Source of the DNA: Oryzobacter faecalis | GTDB lineage: Bacteria; Actinomycetota; Actinomycetes; Actinomycetales; Dermatophilaceae | NCBI RefSeq assembly: GCF_046764005.1 | Contig: NZ_JBKOFW010000001.1 | Location: forward strand, 310,001 to 374,000 | Length of the DNA stretch: 64,000 nucleotides | Reading direction: 5' to 3' | Shown here: positions 11,329-18,764 of the stretch, piece after piece | Layout: each line of letters starts with the position of its first letter | Position numbering within the stretch: position 1 is the first letter of the stretch | Made by a program: the position numbers and the translations under genes | Notes under the pieces: model-generated | What the model was told of the DNA's origin: nothing | Database searches by the model: none | What the model saw: only the letters and a program-made list of their open reading frames with translations

Positions 11329-11395
11329 TGCCCGGACCTACCGCCTGGTCGGTGTCGTGATCACGACACCGACCAGGCGGTAGGTCCGGACATAG
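11326..11395. repeat. 70-bp nearly perfect palindrome
   Basis: Two 35-bp arms meet at 11360/11361 without a loop and pair at 34 of 35 positions (one G/A difference near the outer end). The centre reads GTGATCAC. It occupies most of the 104-bp gap between the MFS stop (11421) and the aminotransferase start (11316). It could be a terminator for the MFS gene, a multimeric operator over the aminotransferase promoter, or a cruciform-type repeat; there is no T-rich tract. Confidence 0.95.
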
Positions 11396-11420
11396 CGGCG
11401 GAGTAAGGAGGGCGGCCGGC

Positions 11421-12656
11421 TCAGGAGTGCTCGTCGGCGTGCGCGATGTGGTCGAGCTGGCGCCAGACGAGCAGGAGGGTGAGCCCGGCCCCGGCGAAGG
11501 CGAACCAGAAGGGGGCCGCCGCCCCGAAGCGGTCGGCGAGGACGCCCCCGACGGCCTGGCCCGCGATGAGCCCGAGCGTCAGCCCGAGCCAGTACACCGA
11601 CCCGACCCGCCCCTGGAGGTCCTGCGGGGTCGCGCGCTGCCGCACCGCGTTCGACAGCGAGCCCCACACGAACGCGTACGCCCCGAACACGACCATGACG
11701 GCGTAGGCGACGAGGGGAACGGTCGTCAGGGCGAGGACGAGGTGCATGAGCACCTCGAGCACGAGGCACACCTTCATCAGCCGGCCGAGGGGCACCCGGC
11801 GCTCGAGCCGGTCGTACCCGACGACCGCGAGCACGCCGCCGACGGCCGCCGCCGTCGTCAGCAGGCCGAACCCGACCTCGTCGACGCCGAGCCGCCGCTG
11901 CGCCCAGTAGACGAGCACGCCCCAGGGGGCTCCCCACGTGATGTTGAAGACCAGGATGACGAGGATCAGCGTCCGCACCGGGGCGTGGTGCCGGATCCAG
12001 CGCAGGCCGTCGAGGATGTCGCGGCCCACGTGCTGCGGCTCGCGCCCGTCGGGCCGGACCACCGCCGGCACCGCGACCCTCGCGAACAGCGCCGCCGCCA
12101 GCAGCCCGGCCGTCGCCTGCACCCCGAACGGCACGGCGTGACCGATGGCGAACAGGGACGCGCCGACCGCGGGCCCCACCATCTGGTTCGCGACGAGGTA
12201 CCCGGACATCTGCCGCGCGCTCGCGACGCCGAGGTCGGCCGGCTGGACGATCGAGGGGAGGACGGCGCGCCATCCGGTGTCGGCGAAGATCTCGGCCGTG
12301 CCCACGGCCAGCAGGGCGAGCAGGAGCAGCCCGATCGAGATCGTCCCGGTGACGATCGTCCCCACGAGGAGCCCCAGGACGAGGACGCGCAGGACGTTCG
12401 CGGCGAGGACGAGCCGCTTGCGGTCGACCCGGTCCGCGATCGCCCCGGCATAGAGCCCGAGGACGAGGGTCGGTACCTGCTGGACCATGGCCGCGGCCGC
12501 GATGAGGCGGGGATCGTCGGTCTGCGACGCGACGAGGAGGGGCCCGGCGGCGAGGGCGATGCCGTCGCCGAGCTGGGCGACCCACGACGACGCGAGGTTC
12601 CACCGGAAGGGGGTTCCCAGGCGCGGTGGGGCGACGACGTCGAGGATCCGGCCCAC
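11421..12656 (-). CDS. MFS transporter, EntS-like (MFS_3)
   Basis: 411 residues with about 12 hydrophobic segments. The loop between segments 2 and 3 (AGAIADRVDRKRLVL) matches the MFS signature G-x-x-x-D-R-x-x-R-K. The closest family by pattern is the MFS_3 exporters (EntS/TIGR00900-like), often siderophore, macrolide or small-molecule efflux proteins; the cargo cannot be deduced. The central loop (VVRPDGREPQHVGRDILDGLRWIRHH) is typical. GTG start at 12656 with a possible TAGCCT -10 at 12666-12671. Confidence 0.88.
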   Translation of the reverse strand: MGRILDVVAPPRLGTPFRWNLASSWVAQLGDGIALAAGPLLVASQTDDPRLIAAAAMVQQVPTLVLGLYAGAIADRVDRKRLVLAANVLRVLVLGLLVGTIVTGTISIGLLLLALLAVGTAEIFADTGWRAVLPSIVQPADLGVASARQMSGYLVANQMVGPAVGASLFAIGHAVPFGVQATAGLLAAALFARVAVPAVVRPDGREPQHVGRDILDGLRWIRHHAPVRTLILVILVFNITWGAPWGVLVYWAQRRLGVDEVGFGLLTTAAAVGGVLAVVGYDRLERRVPLGRLMKVCLVLEVLMHLVLALTTVPLVAYAVMVVFGAYAFVWGSLSNAVRQRATPQDLQGRVGSVYWLGLTLGLIAGQAVGGVLADRFGAAAPFWFAFAGAGLTLLLVWRQLDHIAHADEHS

Positions 12657-12981
12657 GAGGGGGAGAGGCTACCCGGACACCACGTCCTCGCGCCCGCATC
12701 TCCGGCAGGTCAGGGCGGCCTGCGCCGATTTCCGGAACGGGCGCCTCGCGACGTACGATGTCCGACGGCCTCCGTGTGCACACGTGGGGCCGAAATTCGC
12801 GCGTCACCTCTCCTGCGACGAGATCACTCCGAGCAGGGGCGCACCACGGCAGTGGCGGACCGCGGTCACCTCACGGCGACCACGACCCGTCCGGGGTGCG
12901 TCTGACGCCAGGCAGGTGGGGCCGGCAGCCGCCGACCACCACCGACGGAACTGACAACCTCACACAGCTAGGAGAACGACG
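12657..12981 (+). promoter_or_regulatory. 325-bp gene-free region ahead of rpsB with candidate promoter
   Basis: No ORF with gene-like properties was found. On the plus strand TACGAT at 12754-12759 is a possible -10 for rpsB, with only weak -35 similarity around 12730. That would give a leader of about 220 nt, long enough for regulation, but I recognise no riboswitch or known ribosomal leader. A good Shine-Dalgarno (AGGAGA) at 12970-12975 precedes the rpsB ATG. The minus-strand TAGCCT of the MFS gene also lies here. Confidence 0.35.
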
Positions 12982-13959
12982 ATGGCCGTCGTCACCATGC
13001 GCCAGCTCCTCGAGAGCGGCGTCCACTTCGGGCACCAGACCCGTCGCTGGAACCCCAAGATGAAGCGCTTCATCATGACCGAGCGCAACGGGATCTACAT
13101 CATCGACCTGCAGCAGTCGGTGACGTACATCAACAACGCGTACGAGTTCGTGAAGGAGACCGTCGCCCACGGCGGCACCATCCTCTTCGTCGGCACCAAG
13201 CGCCAGGCCCAGGAGCCCATCGCCGAGCAGGCGACCCGCGTCGGGATGCCGTACGTCAACCACCGCTGGCTCGGTGGCATGCTCACCAACTTCCAGACGA
13301 TCTCCAAGCGCCTGACGCGCCTCAAGGAGCTCGAGGAGCTGAACTTCGACGACGTGGCCGGCTCGGGCTACACGAAGAAGGAGCTGCTCATCTTCAAGCG
13401 CGAGAAGGACAAGCTCGAGAAGACCCTCGGCGGCATCCGCACGATGGCCAAGGTCCCCTCGGCCGTCTGGATCGTCGACACCAAGAAGGAGCACCTCGCC
13501 GTCGACGAGGCCCGCAAGCTCGGGCTCCCCGTCATCGCGATCCTCGACACCAACTGCGACCCCGACGAGGTCGACTACAAGATCCCGGGCAACGACGACG
13601 CGATCCGCTCGGTCACCCTCCTGACCCGCGTCATCGCCGACGCCGTCGCCGACGGCCTCATCGCGCGCTCCGGTGGCCAGGGCGCCTCCGACGCCGAGGG
13701 TGTCGCGGGCGACGAGCCGCTCGCGGACTGGGAGCGAGAGCTCCTCGCTGGTGACGCCGCGCAGACCGCCGGCGAGGTCGCCCCCGAGGCCGGGGAGACC
13801 GCCGCCGCCGCGGCGCCCGAGGCCGCGGAGGCCACCGAGGCGCCCGCCGAGACCGCCGAGGTCGAGGCCCCCGCCGCCGAGGCCAGCGAGGCTCCGGCCG
13901 CGGCCAGCGAGGCTCCCGCCGAGGCCGAGGCCGAGGCCGTCCCGGCCGACAAGGCCTGA
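12982..13959 (+). CDS. rpsB: 30S ribosomal protein S2 with acidic C-terminal extension
   Basis: 325 residues. Typical S2 sequence from the start (MRQLLESGVHFGHQTRRWNPKM, then FVGTKRQAQEPI, NHRWLGGMLTNF, AIWIVDTKKEHLA-type segment, AILDTNCDPDEVDY). S2 proteins are usually about 230-260 residues; here the conserved part ends near residue 245 and the rest is a low-complexity tail made almost only of Ala, Glu, Pro, Thr and Ser. Such tails occur in other actinobacterial S2 proteins. Followed by tsf after 51 bp, the usual rpsB-tsf pair. Confidence 0.97.
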   Translation: MAVVTMRQLLESGVHFGHQTRRWNPKMKRFIMTERNGIYIIDLQQSVTYINNAYEFVKETVAHGGTILFVGTKRQAQEPIAEQATRVGMPYVNHRWLGGMLTNFQTISKRLTRLKELEELNFDDVAGSGYTKKELLIFKREKDKLEKTLGGIRTMAKVPSAVWIVDTKKEHLAVDEARKLGLPVIAILDTNCDPDEVDYKIPGNDDAIRSVTLLTRVIADAVADGLIARSGGQGASDAEGVAGDEPLADWERELLAGDAAQTAGEVAPEAGETAAAAAPEAAEATEAPAETAEVEAPAAEASEAPAAASEAPAEAEAEAVPADKA

Positions 13960-14010
13960 CACCCCCTCGTCACCTGTCCGACCGCTAGTAGGAAAGAGCG
14001 AACACCACTC

Positions 14011-14841
14011 ATGGCGAACTACACCGCCGCTGACATCAAGGCGCTCCGCGAGAAGACCGCCGCGGGCATGATGGACGTCAAGAAGGCCCTCGACGAGGCC
14101 GACGGCGACATGGCCAAGGCCGAGGAGATCCTGCGCGTCAAGGGCCAGAAGGGCGTGACCAAGCGCGAGGGTCGCACGACCTCCAACGGGCTCGTGGCCG
14201 CCCAGGCCGCCGCCGGCGAGGGCACCCTCGTCGAGGTCCTCTGCGAGACCGACTTCGTCGCCAAGGGCGAGCGCTTCGGCGCCCTGGCCGACCAGGTCCT
14301 GGCGCAGGCCGTGGCCACCAAGGCCGCCGACGCCGACGCCCTCCTCGAGTCCACCCTCGCCGACGGCACCTCGGTCAAGCAGCTGCTCGACGACGCCAAC
14401 GCCACCATCGGCGAGAAGATCGAGGTCAAGCGCGTGGCCCGCCTCGAGGGCGAGCACGTCGTGTCCTACCTGCACAAGACGAGCCCCGACCTGCCCGCGC
14501 AGATCGGCGTCCTCGTCGCGACGCAGGGCGGCGACGACTCCGTGGCGCGCGACGTCGCGATGCACATCGCGGCGTTCAGCCCGAGCGTCCTCACCCGCGA
14601 CGAGATCGACCCCGAGACGGTCGAGAACGAGCGTCGCGTCGCCGAGGCCACCGCGAAGGAGGAGGGCAAGCCCGAGGCCGCCCTCCCGAAGATCGTCGAG
14701 GGTCGCGTCAACGGCTTCTTCAAGGAGAACGTCCTGCTCGAGCAGCCGTTCGCCAAGGACGCCAAGAAGACGGTCGCGAAGGTCCTCGAGGAGGCCGGCG
14801 CCTCCGCGGGTGGCTTCGCCCGCTTCCGCGTCGGGAGCTGA
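14011..14841 (+). CDS. tsf: Elongation factor Ts
   Basis: 276 residues, ATG with a GGAAAG ribosome site about 12 nt upstream. EF-Ts regenerates EF-Tu-GTP by nucleotide exchange. The N-terminal UBA-like domain contains IKALREKTAAGMMDVKKAL and the core contains the conserved LCETDFVAKGERF; the C-terminal part has VLLEQPFAKD. Length is normal for actinobacteria. Cotranscribed with rpsB and followed by a strong hairpin. Confidence 0.97.
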   Translation: MANYTAADIKALREKTAAGMMDVKKALDEADGDMAKAEEILRVKGQKGVTKREGRTTSNGLVAAQAAAGEGTLVEVLCETDFVAKGERFGALADQVLAQAVATKAADADALLESTLADGTSVKQLLDDANATIGEKIEVKRVARLEGEHVVSYLHKTSPDLPAQIGVLVATQGGDDSVARDVAMHIAAFSPSVLTRDEIDPETVENERRVAEATAKEEGKPEAALPKIVEGRVNGFFKENVLLEQPFAKDAKKTVAKVLEEAGASAGGFARFRVGS

Positions 14842-14867
14842 ACCCCTGCGCCCCTCGAGGGCGCACC

Positions 14868-14907
14868 CACGGATGCCGTCCACCCGCCCGGGTGGGCGGC
14901 ATCCGTG
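14868..14907 (+). terminator. Hairpin terminator after tsf
   Basis: Two 18-bp arms (14868-14885 and 14890-14907) with one mismatch and a 4-nt loop start 26 bp after the tsf stop. The arm contains CACGGATGCCG, and its complement CGGCATCCGTG closes the stem. There is no U-tract, as is common for actinobacterial terminators. Confidence 0.85.
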
Positions 14908-14920
14908 CGTCCGGCCCCCG

Positions 14921-14970
14921 CAGACGTGGGTGAAGATCGTCGCCGGACCGACGGTCTTCACCCACGTTCG
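14921..14970. repeat. 50-bp palindromic element, copy A
   Basis: The element runs from CAGACGTGGGTGAA to TTCACCCACGTTCG and is exactly 50 bp, like four copies near 58-59 kb. Twelve of the 14 outer bases pair; the inner part holds GTCGCC and CCGAC, which extend the hairpin. It lies 14 bp after the tsf terminator, between tsf and the small 65-residue gene. Confidence 0.92.
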
Positions 14971-15027
14971 GCGTCGTGGCGGGAGGCCGGGCCGGTGCAG
15001 GCATACTGCGAGCAGGAGGTGGTCGCG

Positions 15028-15225
15028 ATGACGAGCACGCAGGAGCCGGTGACGGGGCCGGCCGGGGAGGCGCATCGACGGGAGGTGGAGGAGCGCGTCC
15101 ACGTCGACCTGCCGCGCGTACGGCCCGAGGACATGGTGACGACCCAGCCCGTCACCCCGGCACGCGACCCCAGCGGCGGACGCGACACCGAGCAGGAGTT
15201 CGTCCTCCGCAACGCCGGGTGGTGA
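15028..15225 (+). CDS. Small uncharacterised protein (65 aa)
   Basis: 65 residues beginning MTSTQEPVTGPAGEAHRREVEERVHVDLPRVRPEDMV, charged and Pro-rich, with no membrane segment. The start is supported by a perfect AGGAGGT at 15014-15020, 7 nt before the ATG, stronger than most ribosome sites in the window. A minus-strand frame overlaps but has no ribosome site. It fills the tsf-pyrH gap. No family recognised. Confidence 0.65.
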   Translation: MTSTQEPVTGPAGEAHRREVEERVHVDLPRVRPEDMVTTQPVTPARDPSGGRDTEQEFVLRNAGW

Positions 15226-15343
15226 CACCCGCACCAGGAGGTGGCCCGATCCGCTGGTCCCGCCGGGCCCGCACGGTTCGGCCGGTGACGGCGCGGTGTG
15301 ACAGGATCGGGTGACCGCTGCGCACCACCGCCGAGGAGGCCCT

Positions 15344-16117
15344 GTGACCACGAGCGCCCTGACCGAGGCCGCCCCGTCCGCCGATCCCGCCCCGGTGGAG
15401 CAGCCGGGCCGGCCGCGCCGCGTCCTCCTCAAGCTCTCGGGCGAGGTCTTCGGTGGTGGCAGGGTCGGCGTCGACCCCGACGTCGTGCGGGCCATCGCCC
15501 GGCAGATCGCCGCGGCCGTCCGCGAGGGCGTGCAGGTGGCGGTCGTCATCGGTGGCGGCAACTTCTTCCGCGGCGCCGAGCTGCAGCAGAAAGGGATGGA
15601 CCGTGCGCGCGCCGACTACATCGGCATGCTCGGCACCGTGATGAACTGCTTGGCGCTGCAGGACTTCCTCGAGAAGGAGGGCGTCGACACGCGGGTGCAG
15701 ACCGCCATCGCGATGGGCCAGGTCGCCGAGCCCTACATCCCTCGCCGCGCCATGCGCCACCTCGAGAAGGGCCGGGTCGTCATCTTCGGCGCCGGGGCCG
15801 GCATGCCGTACTTCTCCACCGACACGGTGAGCGCCCAGCGGGCCCTGGAGTGCAAGTGCGACGCCGTCCTCATGAGCAAGAACGGGGTCGACGGGGTCTA
15901 CGACTCCGACCCGCGCAGCAACCCCGACGCCCGCAAGCTCGACCGGGTCACCTTCGACGAGGCGCTGCGCAGCGGCCTGAGGGTCGTCGACGCCGCGGCG
16001 TTCAGCCTCTGCATGGAGAACCGCCTGCCCATGGTCGTGTTCGGGATGGAGGGCGACGGCAACATCACCCGCGCCCTGCGCGGCGAGCAGATCGGCACCC
16101 TCGTCTCCGCGGGCTGA
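15344..16117 (+). CDS. pyrH: Uridylate kinase
   Basis: 257 residues, GTG at 15344 with GAGGAGG at 15333-15339; a GTG at 15311 is in frame but lacks a ribosome site. UMP kinase phosphorylates UMP to UDP in pyrimidine synthesis. Amino-acid-kinase fold motifs are visible: RVLLKLSGEVFGGG, VVIGGGNFFRG, LGTVMNCLALQDFLE, GAGAGMPYFSTDT and LMSKNGVDGVYDSDP. The first 25 residues before the kinase core are low-complexity. Confidence 0.96.
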   Translation: MTTSALTEAAPSADPAPVEQPGRPRRVLLKLSGEVFGGGRVGVDPDVVRAIARQIAAAVREGVQVAVVIGGGNFFRGAELQQKGMDRARADYIGMLGTVMNCLALQDFLEKEGVDTRVQTAIAMGQVAEPYIPRRAMRHLEKGRVVIFGAGAGMPYFSTDTVSAQRALECKCDAVLMSKNGVDGVYDSDPRSNPDARKLDRVTFDEALRSGLRVVDAAAFSLCMENRLPMVVFGMEGDGNITRALRGEQIGTLVSAG

Positions 16118-16221
16118 GCCCCACGCCTCTCGGGGCGGCCCTCACGCCTGCCCTCTTTGACACACTGGACCCCACACCGTCGCGCGCGCCCGCGCGGCAC
16201 ACCGAAGGAGAAGCGCCCCAG

Positions 16222-16779
16222 ATGATCGACGAGACCTTGTTCGAGGCCGAGGAGAAGATGGAGAAGACCGTCGAGGCCGCCAAGGAGGCCTTCGGCGGCA
16301 TCCGCACCGGTCGCGCGCACCCGGGCATGTTCCAGAAGGTGCTCGTCGACTACTACGGCGCGCCCACCCCCCTCCAGCAGCTCGCGTCCTTCCAGACCCC
16401 CGAGGCCCGCACCATCATCATCAGCCCCTTCGACAAGGGCTCGATGCACGCCATCGAGAAGGCGATCCAGGCCGCCGACCTCGGGGTGAACCCCAGCAAC
16501 GACGGCACGATCATCCGCTGCGTCATGCCGGTCCTCACCGAGGAGCGCCGCCGCGAGTACGTCAAGATGGCGCACACCCAGGCCGAGGACGCCCGCGTCT
16601 CGCTGCGGAACATCCGCCGCCACGCCAAGTCCCAGCTCGAGAAGCTCGTCAAGGACGGCGAGGTGGGCGAGGACGAGGGCGCCCGCGCCGAGAAGGAGCT
16701 CGAGGCGGTCACCAAGCGCCACGTCGACCAGGTCGACGACCTGCTCAAGGGCAAGGAGGCCGAGCTCCTCGAGGTCTGA
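16222..16779 (+). CDS. frr: Ribosome recycling factor
   Basis: 185 residues, the standard RRF length. With EF-G it splits post-termination ribosomes. Conserved stretches include FGGIRTGRAHPGMF, VDYYGAPTPLQQLASFQ, ISPFDKGSMHAIEKAI, LGVNPSNDGTIIRC and LTEERRREYVK. ATG at 16222 has a GAAGGAG-type ribosome site at about 16203-16209. A TTGACA at 16157-16162 could be a -35 box, but I see no matching -10. Confidence 0.97.
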   Translation: MIDETLFEAEEKMEKTVEAAKEAFGGIRTGRAHPGMFQKVLVDYYGAPTPLQQLASFQTPEARTIIISPFDKGSMHAIEKAIQAADLGVNPSNDGTIIRCVMPVLTEERRREYVKMAHTQAEDARVSLRNIRRHAKSQLEKLVKDGEVGEDEGARAEKELEAVTKRHVDQVDDLLKGKEAELLEV

Positions 16780-16800
16780 GCCTCGCCCGAGCCGCCCGCC

Positions 16801-17739
16801 ATGACCGACGCCACCGCCGGCACCGACGCCCCGGACGCCCCGGGAGCCACCGCCCCCGCCGACCCCGCCGCCTTCACCGACCCCGCCGCCCAGGAACCCG
16901 AGGAGGGCGGCCAGGCCGCCCCGCGCACCTCGCGCGCCGGCCGCGACCTGCGGGCCGCCGTCGGGGTCGGCCTGCTCCTCGGCGGAGTCGTCATCGGCAG
17001 CCTCGTCGTCGACGCGCGGGCGTTCCTCGCCGTCGTCGTCCTCGCCGTGACCTACGGGTCCTGGGAGCTGCGCCGGGCGCTGGCGACCAAGGGCATCTCG
17101 GTCCCGCTCGTCCCGCTCGCCCTCGGCTCGGTCGGGATGCTCGTCTCGGCGTACCTGCGCGGTCCCGAGGCGCTCGTCGTGACCTTCGGGCTCACCGTCG
17201 TGGGCCTGCTCGTGTGGCGGGTCGCCGACGGGCTCAGTGGAGCGGCGCGCGACCTCGGCGCCTCCACCCTCGTCGCGTTCTACCCCGTCTTCCTCGGCGG
17301 GTTCGCCTCGATGATGCTCGCGGCCCCGGACGGGCGGCAGCGGATCGTCGTGTTCGTCCTCGTCACCGTCTTCTCCGACATCGGCGGCTACGCCGTCGGT
17401 GTCAAGCTCGGCCGGCACCCCATGGCGCCCTCGCTGTCACCGAAGAAGTCGTGGGAGGGGTTCGCGGGGTCGGTCCTCACCTGTGCGGTCGTCGGCGCGG
17501 TCAGCCTGCCGCTGCTCCTCGGCGGCCTGTGGTGGACCGGCGCGGTGCTCGGTGCCGTCGCCGCGGGGGCGGCCACGCTCGGCGACCTCATCGAGAGCAG
17601 CATCAAGCGCGACCTCGGCATCAAGGACATGGGCACGCTGCTGCCCGGGCACGGTGGGCTCATGGACCGGCTCGACTCGCTCGTCGTCGTCGCCCCGGTC
17701 GCGTGGGCGTTCCTGCTCTTCTTCGTCCCGCTCGGCTGA
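16801..17739 (+). CDS. cdsA: Phosphatidate cytidylyltransferase
   Basis: 312 residues. Makes CDP-diacylglycerol from phosphatidate and CTP, the entry to phospholipid synthesis. An Ala/Pro/Asp-rich cytoplasmic N-terminus (about 1-48) is followed by roughly eight membrane segments. The CDP-DAG synthase signature is intact near the end: SSIKRDLGIKDMGTLLPGHGG followed by LMDRLDSL. The frr-cdsA order is the usual one. No ribosome site is evident before the ATG at 16801. Confidence 0.95.
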   Translation: MTDATAGTDAPDAPGATAPADPAAFTDPAAQEPEEGGQAAPRTSRAGRDLRAAVGVGLLLGGVVIGSLVVDARAFLAVVVLAVTYGSWELRRALATKGISVPLVPLALGSVGMLVSAYLRGPEALVVTFGLTVVGLLVWRVADGLSGAARDLGASTLVAFYPVFLGGFASMMLAAPDGRQRIVVFVLVTVFSDIGGYAVGVKLGRHPMAPSLSPKKSWEGFAGSVLTCAVVGAVSLPLLLGGLWWTGAVLGAVAAGAATLGDLIESSIKRDLGIKDMGTLLPGHGGLMDRLDSLVVVAPVAWAFLLFFVPLG

Positions 17740-17752
17740 CACTGACCGCCGA

Positions 17753-17774
17753 CCGCCGGCCGCGGCGCCGGCGG
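17753..17774. terminator. Bidirectional hairpin between convergent genes
   Basis: An 8-bp perfect stem (CCGCCGGC / GCCGGCGG) with a 6-nt loop lies in the 49-bp gap between the cdsA stop and the stop of the convergent minus-strand gene, so it could end transcription from either side. Confidence 0.6.
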
Positions 17775-17788
17775 AGCGGGGCGACGCG

Positions 17789-18631
17789 TCAGCCGGCCCG
17801 GCGTCCGATCCCGAGCACCTGCTCGAGCACCTCGGAGGGCCGCACGGTGAGGGAGCCGTCCTCGGTCTCGGTCGTCAGGCAGGTGATCTGCCGGTCGACC
17901 CAGTGGTAGGTGTGCTGGGACAGCGGGCTGATGCCGTCGGCGTGCATCCGCTGGGCCCACTCGGGCACGAGCTCGAGGGCGTCGCGGACCTCGGCCGCCG
18001 TGCCGCACGGCTGGAGGAGGATGGCGTGCCGGTACGGCATCGCGAAGACCCAGCCGTTGCGGTCGTCGACGTCGGGCAGCCAGCGGTGCGCGGCCTCGTT
18101 GAGGAAGCGCGCGAAGCTGGCGGTGTACGGCGAGTCGCCGATGATCGTCCAGAGTCCGCGGCGGCCCTCGGTGACCCGGTCGATGTCGACCTCGCAGTTC
18201 TCGAGGAGGTCCATGAGGTTGTGGCGGCCCTTGTTGATCAGGCTCGGCAGCCGGCGCCCGGTCTCGGCGATCCGCGAGTCGGGGAGGGTGACGATGGCCG
18301 TCGGGAGGTCGAGGGTGAGCACCTCGTGGACGTGGTCGGCGAAGCGGCCGGCGTAGTTGAACCCCAGGCCCGTGCCGTGGATCCGCTCGGCGCCGACGAG
18401 GCGCGAGGTGAGCGCGGCGTCGAAGGCCCCGTGGTCGAGGGAGGCGATGTCGGCGTCGGCGGCTGCGGTGAGCCGCTCGAGGTGCTCGCGGACGTCGTCG
18501 GAGAAGGGGCCGGCGTCATCGTCGATGTCTGGGACGGCGAGGACGGGCGGCGCGGGCGGACGCGACACCTCCGCTGCCGGGACCTCGTCCTCCTGCGGAC
18601 GGGGCGCCCGGAACTTGTCGAACAGGCCCAT
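17789..18631 (-). CDS. Uncharacterised conserved-looking cytoplasmic protein
   Basis: 280 residues, ATG at 18631 with GAGGAA about 6 nt upstream. The N-terminal 40 residues are basic then Pro-rich (MGLFDKFRAPRP...), followed by a compact mixed domain with several Trp and His residues (GRRGLWTIIGDSPYTASFARF, NEAAHRWLPDVDDRNGWVFAMP, SQHTYHWVDRQITCLT). No signal peptide or membrane segment. I do not recognise a characterised family. It is transcribed towards cdsA and divergently from rlmN. Confidence 0.8.
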   Translation of the reverse strand: MGLFDKFRAPRPQEDEVPAAEVSRPPAPPVLAVPDIDDDAGPFSDDVREHLERLTAAADADIASLDHGAFDAALTSRLVGAERIHGTGLGFNYAGRFADHVHEVLTLDLPTAIVTLPDSRIAETGRRLPSLINKGRHNLMDLLENCEVDIDRVTEGRRGLWTIIGDSPYTASFARFLNEAAHRWLPDVDDRNGWVFAMPYRHAILLQPCGTAAEVRDALELVPEWAQRMHADGISPLSQHTYHWVDRQITCLTTETEDGSLTVRPSEVLEQVLGIGRRAG

Positions 18632-18764
18632 GGCTGTTCCTCATTTCCCTGCACACTCGCTCCCCTGCAGAACGAGTACGACCCACGGTAGGGGTCGTGG
18701 CCCCGCCGCGCCATGGAAACGCCGCAACTGTGCGCGTCGGCGGACCTGAGAGGATGGGCGCACC

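Noticed and set aside
9691..11406. 571-codon plus-strand frame opposite the M23 peptidase and aminotransferase
   Set aside because: Runs across two genes and their spacer and has no family resemblance; both minus-strand proteins have intact catalytic motifs.
12657..12981. Ribosomal-protein leader or riboswitch before rpsB
   Set aside because: The region is long enough, but I found no matching conserved structure; only a weak promoter call is kept.
16157..16162. Promoter for frr from a perfect TTGACA
   Set aside because: No acceptable -10 is found at 16-19 bp, so it is mentioned with frr but not called as a promoter.
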